A DNA stretch of 64,000 bases from Chitinophagaceae bacterium (GCA_014879565.1 JACSRW010000022.1:1-64000); one strand, 5' to 3'; shown: positions 43,607-52,954, counted from the first letter of the stretch. The notes: generated by a model from the sequence alone, not told the origin. Made by a program: numbers and translations.

Positions 43607-46063
43607 TTATTTCAGTTTAAAATCAAGGGGCACATTCAGTTTTACGGAAAAGTTTCTTCCGGCGTTAAAGACGCCGTTCCGGCCGGTTACCAGGTTTTCA
43701 GCAGTATATTTCAGCCGGCTGAGGTGGTTTTGCCAGGCTACATCCCCGATATTCAGCAGGGACAGGTGCAGGCTGAATAAGGTCTTCTTCCCTTCTTTGG
43801 TTATATCCGCACCCAGGCCGGCATTGAGCAGGAGGTAAGCGGCTGTTTCGGTTTCTGTGCCATAGCCGGCAAAGAACCGGTCCTGTTTAAAAGTCTGGTC
43901 AGCTTCAAAACGGAAGTACAGGTTGCGCAGATTTTTCCCCGCTTTTTTGAAATCGGCCCGCAGTTCACTGCTCCAGCGGGGAGCCGGGATCAGGGGCAGG
44001 TTATTACTGCCATCAACGGCTTCACCGAAACGACCGCGTACAAAAGAGAAACTGTTTTCAATATGCAACCAGTCCAGCGGATGCGGATGAATATCCAGCA
44101 CAAATTCCAGTCCGGCCAGCCGGGCATTTTGCTGATTAAAAATAAAAGCGGGAATATCCTCCCCATCTGCATTCACCAGTGAATCTCCGCCGAAAACAGA
44201 TTCCAGTTTCCGGTAAAAAATAAAGTCGTTGATGTGATTATAAAAAGCGGAGAGGCCGATGCTGAAATGCTCATATTCCATATCCAGTCCCGCATCTCCC
44301 TGCCAGCTGGTTTCCGATTTCAGATCAAGGCTGCCGTATTCATACCGGTTTGTTCCTTCATGTGTACCATTGCTGGCAAGTTCTGCCAGGGTGGGCGCCC
44401 GGAATCCACGGGCCAGGTTGAGTTTGAGGGTGATTTTATCCGAAGGCTCATAACTAATACCGGCACTTCCGGATATATTGGAGAAATGTTTCCGGAATGC
44501 CCTGAACTTTTCTTCCGCCCCTTCAAAAAAGGCTCTTGAATCCACGGTGCGGTTATCAAACCGAAGTCCGCCGCTCAGGGTAAGGTTTCTGTAAAAACGC
44601 TGGGTATGCACAAAAACCCCTGCATCAAAGAGATTATATTCCGGGATCAGGACTTCTTCCCCCTTGTTCCGGTTGGTTTGCTGCATCCCGCTGGCGCCAA
44701 GAGTGGTATGCCATTCATTCATTTCATGGAGCAGCCATTGCAGGTTATAGTTCACTGTTTTCAGGTCAAAAAAGAGTTCCACTTCAGCCGGATCTTCGGC
44801 GTTACCATATTCCCGGCGGCGGTTATTCTGGTAACCGAGATTAAATTTTAAGCGGCTTTTACCAACGGAGAAATTATTATCACTGACCAGCTTGTAATGC
44901 TGTACCCGCTGATTGGGTATAAACAGTGAACGGGAATCAAGATCATCAGCCGTTGCGATTCTTTCCAGAACAGTTCCGGCATTCACCAGGAATTTTCCGG
45001 TCGCATCATCCCGGTCGCCCTCCACCAGTCCAACCCGCTGGTCATAGGCAGAAAAGATCAGATGACTGAATCCCCATCCTTTATTGACACCCAGGTAACC
45101 CCCGGCATTTTTTTCATTGAAACGGGAATTCAGTACCCTGCCGTCAAATTTATTCCGGTAATCCCCGGCAGATTTATGGCTGCCGTAAGCATTCCAGTTA
45201 AATCCTTTTTTATTCCCGCTGACACTGAGATTATTCGCGAAAAGCCCATTATTTGACTGGTAATTGCTGAGCCAGTTCACCCGGAGATGTCCATCCGGGG
45301 CGGGCACCTGTGTAATAAAGTTCACCACCCCGGCCAGGGCATCACTGCCATAGATCAGGGAGGCGGGGCCTTTCAGCAGTTCAACTTTGTTTACGCTGAG
45401 CTCGTCAATCTCCATACCATGCTCATCGCCCCATTGCTGTCCTTCCTGCCGCACCCCGTCATTTACGGTTACTACCCGGTTATAGCCCAGTCCCCTGATA
45501 ATGGGTTTGGATATCCCCGGACCGGTGGATAGTTGCGAAACACCGGGGACATGACTGAGCGCGTCAATGATATTCGAAGAAGGTATTTGCAGGAGATTGG
45601 CCTTTTTCAGTGCTGTTATGGGAACCGGGGCTTTCCGGATTGACGTGGCGCCGGTAACACCCGTTACAATGACTCCCTGGTTTTCTATAATACGGGGGGA
45701 GAGGGAAAAGTCTTTATGTAATTCGCCTTTTATTTCAATATGCTCAACATAGGTACTGTACCCGGCAAAAGACACTTCCAGTACATGGTGCCCCTCGGGA
45801 ATATTGGCGAGGAGGTATTTTCCGTTCTCATCAGTGCTCGTACCGAGTTTATCATCGGTCAGGTACACGTAGGCTCCCTGGAGGGCCTCACCGGTGCGGG
45901 CATCGGTAACTTTTCCGCTCAGGCTGGCTTTAAACGGAAGCAGCGGGACTGAACTTGTTTTTTCTTTTGCGTATGTAAGTGCTTCCTGGGCATGCAACCC
46001 CTGCAGGGAGAGAATGGCCAGCAACAAAGGGACTAGTTTTTGTTTCCAGTTATTTGTAACCAT
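43607..46063 (-). CDS. TonB-dependent outer-membrane receptor (metal-type, ZnuD-like plug)
   Basis: An 818-aa receptor. It has a signal peptide (about 1-25), a carboxypeptidase-regulatory-like domain (SGKVTDARTGEALQGAYVYL), a plug domain with PIRG-type sequence (SKPIIRGLGYNRVVTVNDGVRQEGQQ in part, WGDEHGMEID, VELLKGPASLIYGSDALAGVVNFI) and a long beta-barrel ending in PLDFKLK. The plug resembles ZnuD-type zinc receptors; heme or other metal chelates remain possible. The ATG at 46063 follows a TATATTTG promoter inside a palindrome (46063-46085), which suggests metal-responsive repression. No ExbB/TonB gene is nearby. Confidence 0.85.
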   Translation of the reverse strand: MVTNNWKQKLVPLLLAILSLQGLHAQEALTYAKEKTSSVPLLPFKASLSGKVTDARTGEALQGAYVYLTDDKLGTSTDENGKYLLANIPEGHHVLEVSFAGYSTYVEHIEIKGELHKDFSLSPRIIENQGVIVTGVTGATSIRKAPVPITALKKANLLQIPSSNIIDALSHVPGVSQLSTGPGISKPIIRGLGYNRVVTVNDGVRQEGQQWGDEHGMEIDELSVNKVELLKGPASLIYGSDALAGVVNFITQVPAPDGHLRVNWLSNYQSNNGLFANNLSVSGNKKGFNWNAYGSHKSAGDYRNKFDGRVLNSRFNEKNAGGYLGVNKGWGFSHLIFSAYDQRVGLVEGDRDDATGKFLVNAGTVLERIATADDLDSRSLFIPNQRVQHYKLVSDNNFSVGKSRLKFNLGYQNNRRREYGNAEDPAEVELFFDLKTVNYNLQWLLHEMNEWHTTLGASGMQQTNRNKGEEVLIPEYNLFDAGVFVHTQRFYRNLTLSGGLRFDNRTVDSRAFFEGAEEKFRAFRKHFSNISGSAGISYEPSDKITLKLNLARGFRAPTLAELASNGTHEGTNRYEYGSLDLKSETSWQGDAGLDMEYEHFSIGLSAFYNHINDFIFYRKLESVFGGDSLVNADGEDIPAFIFNQQNARLAGLEFVLDIHPHPLDWLHIENSFSFVRGRFGEAVDGSNNLPLIPAPRWSSELRADFKKAGKNLRNLYFRFEADQTFKQDRFFAGYGTETETAAYLLLNAGLGADITKEGKKTLFSLHLSLLNIGDVAWQNHLSRLKYTAENLVTGRNGVFNAGRNFSVKLNVPLDFKLK

Positions 46064-46099
46064 GTTGCAAATATAAAATGCAACAATGTTTCAAACAAA
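46063..46099 (-). promoter_or_regulatory. Receptor promoter with overlapping palindromic operator
   Basis: Minus strand: TTTG (46096-46099), 20 bases, then TATATTTG (46068-46075), a full promoter match ending five bases before the ATG. A perfect inverted repeat, TGTTGCA (46063-46069) and TGCAACA (46079-46085) with a 9-base AT spacer, overlaps the -7 box and the start codon. A bound dimer would block both. Confidence 0.65.
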
Positions 46100-46146
46100 A
46101 AAAATTTACCCCGCCCCTGCCGGGCCGACCTGCGGGCAACTGCTGC

Positions 46147-46737
46147 CTAGTCTGTGATCCGGTGGCCGGCATTCACCCAGTCAGTAATTTTTTGCTTATC
46201 AGTGGCTGAAAGGGGGCTATTGGGTGCCGCAGGCATAAAGGAAGGATTCCCGTCCACCACCCTGGCCCTGATCCGGTCCCAGCTGGCGACGATGGACGCA
46301 TCCGTATCAAAATTCTTTCCACCGCTTATTCCCCCGTTCAGATGACAGGGGCCGCAGTAACCTCCTGCCCCTCCGATACCACTGATCAGTTGTTTGACCT
46401 GCGCATACTTTATACCATAATTGTAGAGCGTAACAGACAATGTATCGGTACAGCCCTTTTGATTTTTTACCACCAGACTGTATTCGCCGGCACCCAGGTT
46501 ACTGAAGAAGGGAGAGGACTGGAAGGCCCCGTTGTTCAGCTGGTAACTGAGCGTATCTCCCAGCGGAGATGTTACGGTAATGGTACCGTTATTCACAGCC
46601 CCCACCGCTTCGGTTTTAAACACCTGTATATCGTAGTGTACTCCGAGGCAGGGATCAGGCGGGCCGTCCTTTTTATTGCAGGATATCATCCAGCCCAGCA
46701 GTACCATCACTTTAATATAACTCCAGTAAATCCGCAT
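46147..46737 (-). CDS. Cytochrome c-type lipoprotein
   Basis: A 196-aa predicted lipoprotein with signal region VMVLLGWMISC and Cys20 as the likely lipidation site. An Ig-like or SprB-repeat-like beta region follows (IQVFKTEAVGAVNNGTITVT, GAGEYSLVVKNQKGCTDTLSVTL), then a C-terminal cytochrome c domain with one CGPCH haem site and a distal Met candidate in FMPAAPNSPLS. It is the last gene of the DUF1800-DUF1501 operon, which implies a joint role outside the cytoplasm. Electron transfer is an inference from the haem motif. Confidence 0.8.
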   Translation of the reverse strand: MRIYWSYIKVMVLLGWMISCNKKDGPPDPCLGVHYDIQVFKTEAVGAVNNGTITVTSPLGDTLSYQLNNGAFQSSPFFSNLGAGEYSLVVKNQKGCTDTLSVTLYNYGIKYAQVKQLISGIGGAGGYCGPCHLNGGISGGKNFDTDASIVASWDRIRARVVDGNPSFMPAAPNSPLSATDKQKITDWVNAGHRITD

Positions 46738-46759
46738 TTTTCATTCTTTTTGTTTCCCG

Positions 46760-46787
46760 CTACCCATTGCCTATTGCCCATTGCCTA
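46760..46787 (-). repeat. TAG-based heptamer array at the stop codon of the DUF1501 gene
   Basis: On the minus strand TAGGCAA, TGGGCAA, TAGGCAA and TGGGTAG begin with the gene's own TAG stop. The units are the same type as those after the mutS-like gene 10 kb away. Confidence 0.85.
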
Positions 46788-48383
46788 CTCCCTCACCTTC
46801 AGCATCGCCCTTACCTGCTGGGTAACCCCGTTCTGCAAACGGGCATAATAGATACCGGTGGGTAATCCCTCCGCATTAAAATCCAGTGAATAAGTGCCGG
46901 CAGCATAGTCTTTGTCGGTTAGCACTTTTACCACCCGGCCCAGGGTATCCATTATCTGTATGAATGTATGCCCCCCGGCCGTTGTAAATTTAATGCTGGT
47001 CGTATTACTGAACGGATTCGGGCTGTTACTGATCCGGATATTATCCGCATCGGGTGGCGGCGGTGTAATTCCGCTGCAGGCACTGGCTTTAATCAGCGGC
47101 AGGGTCTGTAACTGGTTATTCATATTCGGCGGGAAAAGAGATTCGACCACGGTTTTTTCCAGGCAGAACCATTTTTCCAGCAGGGTGGCATATACACTGC
47201 GGAAATCATACTGCATGGGCACATTATCATTCACCGTGGCACTGGCCGGCAGCGTGGGATTCACACCGAGCATACCGGCTTCCACATGGGTGCCGAAGAG
47301 GAACATTGGTGCGGCGGCTCCGTGGTCAGTACCGGTACTGGAGTTGGATTTGATCCTTCTGCCAAACTCGCTGTAAGTCATACCGATCACCCGGTCTTCC
47401 ACATTCAGAAAACGCAGATCTTCCTGGAATGCGCGGATGGCATCAGATACCCGTTGCAGTAAAGTGGCATGGGTACCGGTTGTGGTATCGCTGCTGTTTA
47501 CCTGCACAGAATGGTTATCAAATCCGCCAAAACTCACCATAAATACCCGGGTCTGTAATCCGCCGGCAATCAGCCTGGCAACTATTTTCAACTGATCGGC
47601 CAGTGAATTTCCTGTGGGGTAGGTGCTTTGCTGGGTAACAGCAGCCGCGGCATTTTTAATTACCGTTGAGTATTTCTGGGTTTGCTGATTTACCTGTCTG
47701 ATAAATTTCAATTCCCGGCCCGCCGGAGTATCCGGGGCGGGATCGGTGGTTCCGTTAATCAGGTTATAAAAATTGGTCGGGTTGGTAATGCTCATGCCCA
47801 TGTTTACCGCGGTGCCCTGTGTGGTAAGCGTCGTCGTTGAACCTATCTGGATGGCCAGGGGATCCGGCATGGTACTGTTGGGGTATCCTTCCGGGAAATT
47901 GGGAAATTCATAATTCAGGTAACGCCCGGCCCAGCCGCTGTACACTTCCTGATTACTGTTGGAAGCGCTCATCCAGATATCGGTGGCACGGAAATGAGAA
48001 AAATTCGGCTGGGGATAACCAACCGCCTGAATCAGTTTTGCCTTGCCTTCCGCAAACAGGCTCTGCAAGCCGGTCATGGAAGGGTGCAGCCCGGTACCCG
48101 TAATACCGCTTATCGGAAGCACCCGGTTCTCCGGAATCGCAATATTGGTGCGTGCGTTATAATATTTTGAATAATCCGCTACGGGAATAACCATATTCAG
48201 TCCGTCGTTACCGCCCGACAACTGTACAATAACCAGCACATGATCGGTCAGGGTTTGTCCCCTTAACAAAGCCTGCACCAGGGGGGAATCACCGGAAACA
48301 GCCGACACGGCGTACCCGTTAATCAGCTCCGGTACAAGGGCTGCTGCGGGTAAAGAGTGTCTTAAAAAATTTCTTCTGTTCAT
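46785..48383 (-). CDS. DUF1501 secreted protein with T9SS sorting domain
   Basis: A 532-aa exported protein. The N-terminus MNRRNFLRHSLPAAAL fits a Tat-type signal (RRNFL). The DUF1501 body has VLVIVQLSGGNDGLNMVIP, HPSMTGLQSLFAEGK, GFDNHSVQ and TYSEFGRRIKSNSSTGTDHGAAAPMFLFG, the alkaline-phosphatase-like fold signature. Residues about 455-532 form a T9SS type A sorting domain (NSPNPFSNTTSIKF, GIYYARLQNG). It pairs with the DUF1800 gene 13 bases upstream, a conserved but uncharacterised arrangement in several phyla. The array at the stop is described separately. Confidence 0.9.
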   Translation of the reverse strand: MNRRNFLRHSLPAAALVPELINGYAVSAVSGDSPLVQALLRGQTLTDHVLVIVQLSGGNDGLNMVIPVADYSKYYNARTNIAIPENRVLPISGITGTGLHPSMTGLQSLFAEGKAKLIQAVGYPQPNFSHFRATDIWMSASNSNQEVYSGWAGRYLNYEFPNFPEGYPNSTMPDPLAIQIGSTTTLTTQGTAVNMGMSITNPTNFYNLINGTTDPAPDTPAGRELKFIRQVNQQTQKYSTVIKNAAAAVTQQSTYPTGNSLADQLKIVARLIAGGLQTRVFMVSFGGFDNHSVQVNSSDTTTGTHATLLQRVSDAIRAFQEDLRFLNVEDRVIGMTYSEFGRRIKSNSSTGTDHGAAAPMFLFGTHVEAGMLGVNPTLPASATVNDNVPMQYDFRSVYATLLEKWFCLEKTVVESLFPPNMNNQLQTLPLIKASACSGITPPPPDADNIRISNSPNPFSNTTSIKFTTAGGHTFIQIMDTLGRVVKVLTDKDYAAGTYSLDFNAEGLPTGIYYARLQNGVTQQVRAMLKVRE

Positions 48384-48396
48384 ACGGATCTTTATT

Positions 48397-50067
48397 TCAG
48401 GCGAGCTGGTATTCGGATAAATTAAATAAATACTGGAAAAGGGATTTCAACCGGGTGTTAACCGTGTTAAAATTGGCTGTCGTGGGATTCGATACATACG
48501 CCGTCCAGGCATTGGTCCAGTAATAATCCCATTGCTGACCGGTAAGCAGGATCTGTGTTTTCATCTGCACCCGGCTTTGCGCGGAGAGTTCATTCCGGAA
48601 AAAGATACGGATGGCTTCCTCAATTAAATCATCCGGGTTACCGGGATTGCGAAAACTTTGCGCCATGGCCACACAATTGAACTGTACCCGGAAGCCGTTG
48701 CGGGCATAACCCGAATTGATCATGGTGTCTGTAAACTGATTGCGTTTGGGCAGGGAGTCGGAATTAATCCATATTTCATGAAAATTGGGTTCCTGGTAAT
48801 AGGCCGGCATACCGGATACATTGGGCGGATCGTGCAGGCTTTGGCCCATATTTACCATCCAGGAATTAAAGGTGTTCCAGAGGCCGTAGTTGGTATCCCA
48901 GTCTGTCTCGGGCCGGAAACTGACATTCATTTCCCGCAGTGATCCGATTACGATATCAGCCGGGGTTTTGATCATACAGCCCCGGTTGAGGGGGTCATAA
49001 AAATGCGCACTGGTAAACAGGGCCTGCAGCACCGGTTTCAGCTCGTAATTACTGTTCCGGAAAATTTCTGCCAGGGGAATGATTACATTGGTTTCGGTGG
49101 CGCTGTCAATAGTATAGTAAACAAACCAGCGGTATATTTTCCGAACCAGGTAGCGGGCCACTTCCTGCCGGGCAAAAATCATATTCAGAAGATCTGCAAG
49201 TTCCAGGTCCCCGGCATCGGTAGTATTCCGTCCGGTGATTACGGTATTATTAAAAAAGGAAGAAAAGGTCTTATTGGTGGTGGTATGCCGGTTGAGGTTA
49301 AAAAAAGAGGTATAGGTAGTGCCGTTGATCTGCCAGCCGGTTAGTACTTTGGCGGCTTCCTTTACATCATTTTCCGTGTACTGGGAGGCCGGTCCTTTGC
49401 CCAATGTAAAAAGCTCCATCAGTTCGCGGGCATAGTTTTCATCCGGCGCGTTTTTATTATTCAGGTAGCCGTTCAGGTAACGGAGCATAGCCACATCCTT
49501 TGTTATCTCCCGGATGAGCTCTTTGAAATTACCCAGGGCATATTGCCGGATCAGCTGGTGTTGTTTATAGTTCCAGTTGGCATTGCCCACATCCGATGCT
49601 TCATTGCCAAAATGATCCACCAGGAACATAACCAGTTTTTCCCGGATACTGCGGTCCTGCTGTATCATGACGCCGACCCACCATTTTTTGTAGGAAGCCC
49701 GGCGCTGCGACTGTACGGTACCATCGCTGTTGATATCATTCACCCAGGTAGTACCCTGTGTTATATTCCCGTCTGCATTTACCCCCGGTGTGGTGGAAGT
49801 GACGTATTCTTTTACGGGAGGAGCCGGTTGCGCTGCGGTTGGATTCAGCAATTCCGTTACCGTCTGCTCCATTCCCTGGCTAAGGAAATAGTGTATATCC
49901 TCCTTCTTAGCCCCAAACATGGTTCTTTTGAGCAGGTGGATGACTTCCTGTTCTGTCCACGCACCGGTATAGGGAGCAATACCGGACATGGTCCGGAATG
50001 GTTGGGCGGAATCGCTTACAGTTTTTTTCTTTTCCCGGTGCAGCGCCAGGAATTCACGTCTGTCCAT
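48397..50067 (-). CDS. DUF1800 family protein
   Basis: A 556-aa protein of the DUF1800 family, whose function is unknown. It shows HLLKRTMFGAKKEDIHYFLSQG near the N-terminus, EKLVMFLVDHFGNE, the hallmark ENYARELMELFTLG, VKEAAKVLTGWQ, and SALFTSAHFYDP-type sequence (ALFTSAHFYDPLNRG). There is no obvious cleaved signal peptide: the N-terminus MDRREFLALHREKKK has an RR-x-F pattern without a hydrophobic core. It is the first gene of the three-gene operon with DUF1501 and the haem lipoprotein. Confidence 0.9.
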   Translation of the reverse strand: MDRREFLALHREKKKTVSDSAQPFRTMSGIAPYTGAWTEQEVIHLLKRTMFGAKKEDIHYFLSQGMEQTVTELLNPTAAQPAPPVKEYVTSTTPGVNADGNITQGTTWVNDINSDGTVQSQRRASYKKWWVGVMIQQDRSIREKLVMFLVDHFGNEASDVGNANWNYKQHQLIRQYALGNFKELIREITKDVAMLRYLNGYLNNKNAPDENYARELMELFTLGKGPASQYTENDVKEAAKVLTGWQINGTTYTSFFNLNRHTTTNKTFSSFFNNTVITGRNTTDAGDLELADLLNMIFARQEVARYLVRKIYRWFVYYTIDSATETNVIIPLAEIFRNSNYELKPVLQALFTSAHFYDPLNRGCMIKTPADIVIGSLREMNVSFRPETDWDTNYGLWNTFNSWMVNMGQSLHDPPNVSGMPAYYQEPNFHEIWINSDSLPKRNQFTDTMINSGYARNGFRVQFNCVAMAQSFRNPGNPDDLIEEAIRIFFRNELSAQSRVQMKTQILLTGQQWDYYWTNAWTAYVSNPTTANFNTVNTRLKSLFQYLFNLSEYQLA

Positions 50068-50166
50068 AGGCAGTTGGGGTAACCCGGTTAATCAGGCCTT
50101 CTCAGACGGACAAATTACAAAAAGGTTTAAACAGTTGAAAGATATCTGCAGGATTACGTAAAACCC

Positions 50167-50940
50167 TTAAAAACGGAATCCCAGTGAAAAGCCGGCGCGG
50201 ATACCGGCCCAGGGGCCATCCAGTTGTAACCGGGCACTGTTGGCGGTAACCGTCACTTTTTTGGTGGTCAGCGGGATATCCAGGTTCTCCAGTTCATCGC
50301 GCAGATCGGCCTGTTCCGAAGGAGTCAGCGGCTGTGAGGAGAGACCGGTAAAATCACCATTACCCGCTCCGTAGTGCGGACCAAAAATCCACCAATCGAG
50401 CACCAGGCTTTTGCCCAGGGGCCATTGGGCGCCAAACATCAGTCCGCCGGTATGACTGGTCAGTTTTCCACTGAGATTGATGGTTTCCTGGCCTCCTGTT
50501 CCATTATCATAATCAAACTGCATCTGGCTGGTTTCGAATTGGGCATAGCGGTAAAAAGGCGCGATATAAAACCCACGGCCATATCCCCTCTTCCCCACAT
50601 ACCAGCGGAGTTCGGGGGTGATCGCGATATTACTCATCTTAAAAGTATTCACCACATCACGGGTATCCGGATCATCTCCTACCATATCCAGTATCTGGCT
50701 CTTAAAGGGCAATCCGGTATTGGGCATAATCCGGAAAGAAAGAGCCAGGGATAATTTTTTACTCATTACCCGTTCATACTGGAGAGAATAATTTTTAAGG
50801 GGGATGGCAGTCAGGTTGACTTTAAGCATGTTGGGCTCAGGCGTTGCCTTAACCGGGCTCGTTGCTTCCTCATCCTGGGCCTGTATCGTAATCAGGGGGG
50901 CTAAAACTAATGCGGTCAGCAGAAGACGGTAAAGTTTCAT
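50167..50940 (-). CDS. DUF3575-type outer-membrane beta-barrel protein
   Basis: A 257-aa exported protein with signal peptide (LLTALVLAPLITIQAQ). Barrel strands include MLKVNLTAIPLKNYSLQYERVM, YIAPFYRYAQFETSQMQFDY and a C-terminal GIRAGFSLGFRF ending in Phe. This matches DUF3575 and other small Bacteroidota porin-like families. No transport role can be assigned. It lies 99 bases upstream of the DUF1800 operon on the same strand and could be read through into it. Confidence 0.72.
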   Translation of the reverse strand: MKLYRLLLTALVLAPLITIQAQDEEATSPVKATPEPNMLKVNLTAIPLKNYSLQYERVMSKKLSLALSFRIMPNTGLPFKSQILDMVGDDPDTRDVVNTFKMSNIAITPELRWYVGKRGYGRGFYIAPFYRYAQFETSQMQFDYDNGTGGQETINLSGKLTSHTGGLMFGAQWPLGKSLVLDWWIFGPHYGAGNGDFTGLSSQPLTPSEQADLRDELENLDIPLTTKKVTVTANSARLQLDGPWAGIRAGFSLGFRF

Positions 50941-51024
50941 ACTGGTATTTTTTATAAAAATAATACCACGCCTGCCTTTTTGAAAGCAAATGTTTAATTA
51001 TGTCAGAAAAACCAGTATTCCCGC

Positions 51025-52203
51025 TTAAGAAATCCGTTCAATGATCCCGGCAATCCCCTGTCCTCCGCCCACACAGGCGGTGATCATCCCGTACTTTTTA
51101 TTGAGTCTTTTCAGGTCGTGCAGGTTCTGAATAGTGAGTTTGCAGCCGGTACAGCCCAGGGGATGTCCGAGTGCAATGGCCCCCCCGTTGATATTCACTT
51201 TGGAGGGATCCAGTCCTGCTTCGCGGATAACTGCTATGGACTGGGAGGCAAATGCTTCATTCAGTTCAATCAGATCAATATCAGCCAGGTTCATACCGGC
51301 CTGTTTCAGCGCTTTTGGAATCGCAGCCACCGGGCCGATACCCATAATCCGGGGATCCACTCCGGCTACGGCAGAACTAACCAGTCTGCCTATTGGCTGC
51401 AAGCCCAGTTCTTTTACCATTTTCTCTCCCATGACCACGACAAAAGCCGCCCCGTCTGAGGTCTGGGAAGAATTCCCTGCCGTTACCGATCCTCCCATTG
51501 CAAAAGCCGGTTTCAGTTTGGCCAGGGCTTCCAGCGATGTATCGGCCCGCGGCCCTTCGTCTGTATCTACGGTAAAGTTTCTTTTTTGTCTTTTTCCTTT
51601 TTCATCCAGGTAAATTTCCTCCACTGTCACCGGCAGAATGCCGTCTTTGAAATAACCGGCACTGATAGCCGACATCGCTTTCTGGTGTGAATGATAGGAA
51701 AACTCATCCTGGGCTTCCCTTGAAACGGAATAGTCCTTCGCAACCGCTTCGGCCGTCAGTCCCATACTGAGATAATAGTCCGGTTCTTCTTTGGCGATAG
51801 AATAGGCCGGTACCGTTTTCCAGCCGGCTGTTGGCACCAGGCTCATACTCTCGGTTCCGCCGGCCACAATACATTCCGCCATCCCCATACGGATTTTGGC
51901 GGTGGCCATAGCGATACTTTCCAGTCCGGATGCACAATAGCGGTTGATGGTCAGTCCGGGTACTTCAATACCCAGGGCCCGGGCGGCAATGATTCGTCCC
52001 ACCTGCAATCCCTGTTCCGCTTCAGGAACGGCATTACCCACAATCACATCATCCACCCGCTTGGGATCCAGTTGCGGCACCGCGGCCAGCAGGCCTTTAA
52101 TAACGGTTACGGCCAGATCATCCGGACGGGTAAAACGAAATCCGCCTTTTTTTGCTTTGGCAACAGCGGTGCGGTATCCGGCTACAATGTAGGCTTCCTG
52201 CAT
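51025..52203 (-). CDS. Acetyl-CoA C-acyltransferase (thiolase)
   Basis: A 392-aa thiolase of fatty-acid beta-oxidation or acetoacetyl-CoA metabolism. The acyl-accepting cysteine is C90 in NRYCASGLESIAMA. The C-terminus has GGAIALGHPLGCTG (His) and the second catalytic Cys in ACVGGGQG. The ATG at 52203 (MQEAYIVAGYRTAV) gives the normal thiolase N-terminus. No 3-hydroxyacyl-CoA dehydrogenase gene is adjacent, although thiolase genes often sit beside one. Confidence 0.92.
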   Translation of the reverse strand: MQEAYIVAGYRTAVAKAKKGGFRFTRPDDLAVTVIKGLLAAVPQLDPKRVDDVIVGNAVPEAEQGLQVGRIIAARALGIEVPGLTINRYCASGLESIAMATAKIRMGMAECIVAGGTESMSLVPTAGWKTVPAYSIAKEEPDYYLSMGLTAEAVAKDYSVSREAQDEFSYHSHQKAMSAISAGYFKDGILPVTVEEIYLDEKGKRQKRNFTVDTDEGPRADTSLEALAKLKPAFAMGGSVTAGNSSQTSDGAAFVVVMGEKMVKELGLQPIGRLVSSAVAGVDPRIMGIGPVAAIPKALKQAGMNLADIDLIELNEAFASQSIAVIREAGLDPSKVNINGGAIALGHPLGCTGCKLTIQNLHDLKRLNKKYGMITACVGGGQGIAGIIERIS

Positions 52204-52229
52204 AATATAAATAGCGTTGTACGTTTTAA

Positions 52230-52243
52230 GTGGTAGGTGGTAA
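52230..52243. repeat. Short heptamer pair (GTGGTAR) upstream of the thiolase
   Basis: GTGGTAG and GTGGTAA are adjacent in the divergent spacer between the thiolase and the secreted hypothetical gene. It may be a remnant of the heptamer family seen elsewhere in the window. Confidence 0.35.
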
Positions 52244-52358
52244 GTTACTTCATTTAGTTGTTTATGCAACTTTCTGTACCAAAATTAGGGTTTATGAGAC
52301 GTATCAAAAAAAGTTTTTGTCAGGCTGCCGGGATGGGGTTACTTTGACAAATTCCTTT

Positions 52359-52949
52359 ATGAAACGTATTTATTTCAGCCTGTTTTTTATTCTGGTCCTT
52401 ACCGGGGTTAAAGCACAGACCGATCCCGCCCTGTTGGTTCGCCTTGACAGTTTTATGAAAGTCAATCACCTCCTGGATTTTGAAAAAGTGATGGATTTTA
52501 CCTATCCCAAACTTTTCACGATAGCCCCGCGGGAGCAGATGATTGAACTGATGCAGAACACGTTTGAAAACGAAGAAATGTCTTCCGAACTGGATTCCCT
52601 GCAAACGGGCAAAATCTGGCCGGAGATTAAAACAGATGAAGGAAGTTTCGTCAAAGTGGACTATACGATGGTGATGCGGATGAAATTTAAAAGAGATCCG
52701 GCTGATACCACGGATGAGATGGAGACGCTTGGAATGATTGCCGGTCTGATGGAAGGACAGTTCGGCGAGGGGAATGTGCGTATTGACAGCGCCACCAAAA
52801 AGATTATTATTAAAGTAAATACGGCCCTGGTGGCTATCAAAGACAGCATTTCCCCGCAATGGACCTTTATTAACTTCAAAAAGGAAGAGGCCATGACCAG
52901 TATGCTGCTCAGCCAGGATATTATAGATAAACTCAGCGCCCAGCAATAA
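52359..52949 (+). CDS. Secreted protein of unknown function
   Basis: A 196-aa protein with a signal peptide (MKRIYFSLFFILVLTGVKAQ) and no recognised motif. The mature part is acidic and mainly helical-plus-beta (FMKVNHLLDFEKVMDFTYPKLFTIAPREQM in part; VRIDSATKKIIIKVNTALVAIKDS). The start at 52359 opens the signal peptide; an upstream in-frame GTG would bury it. It ends five bases before pyrD, so the two are likely co-transcribed, but no shared function is apparent. Confidence 0.75.
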   Translation: MKRIYFSLFFILVLTGVKAQTDPALLVRLDSFMKVNHLLDFEKVMDFTYPKLFTIAPREQMIELMQNTFENEEMSSELDSLQTGKIWPEIKTDEGSFVKVDYTMVMRMKFKRDPADTTDEMETLGMIAGLMEGQFGEGNVRIDSATKKIIIKVNTALVAIKDSISPQWTFINFKKEEAMTSMLLSQDIIDKLSAQQ

Positions 52950-52954
52950 AGCCC

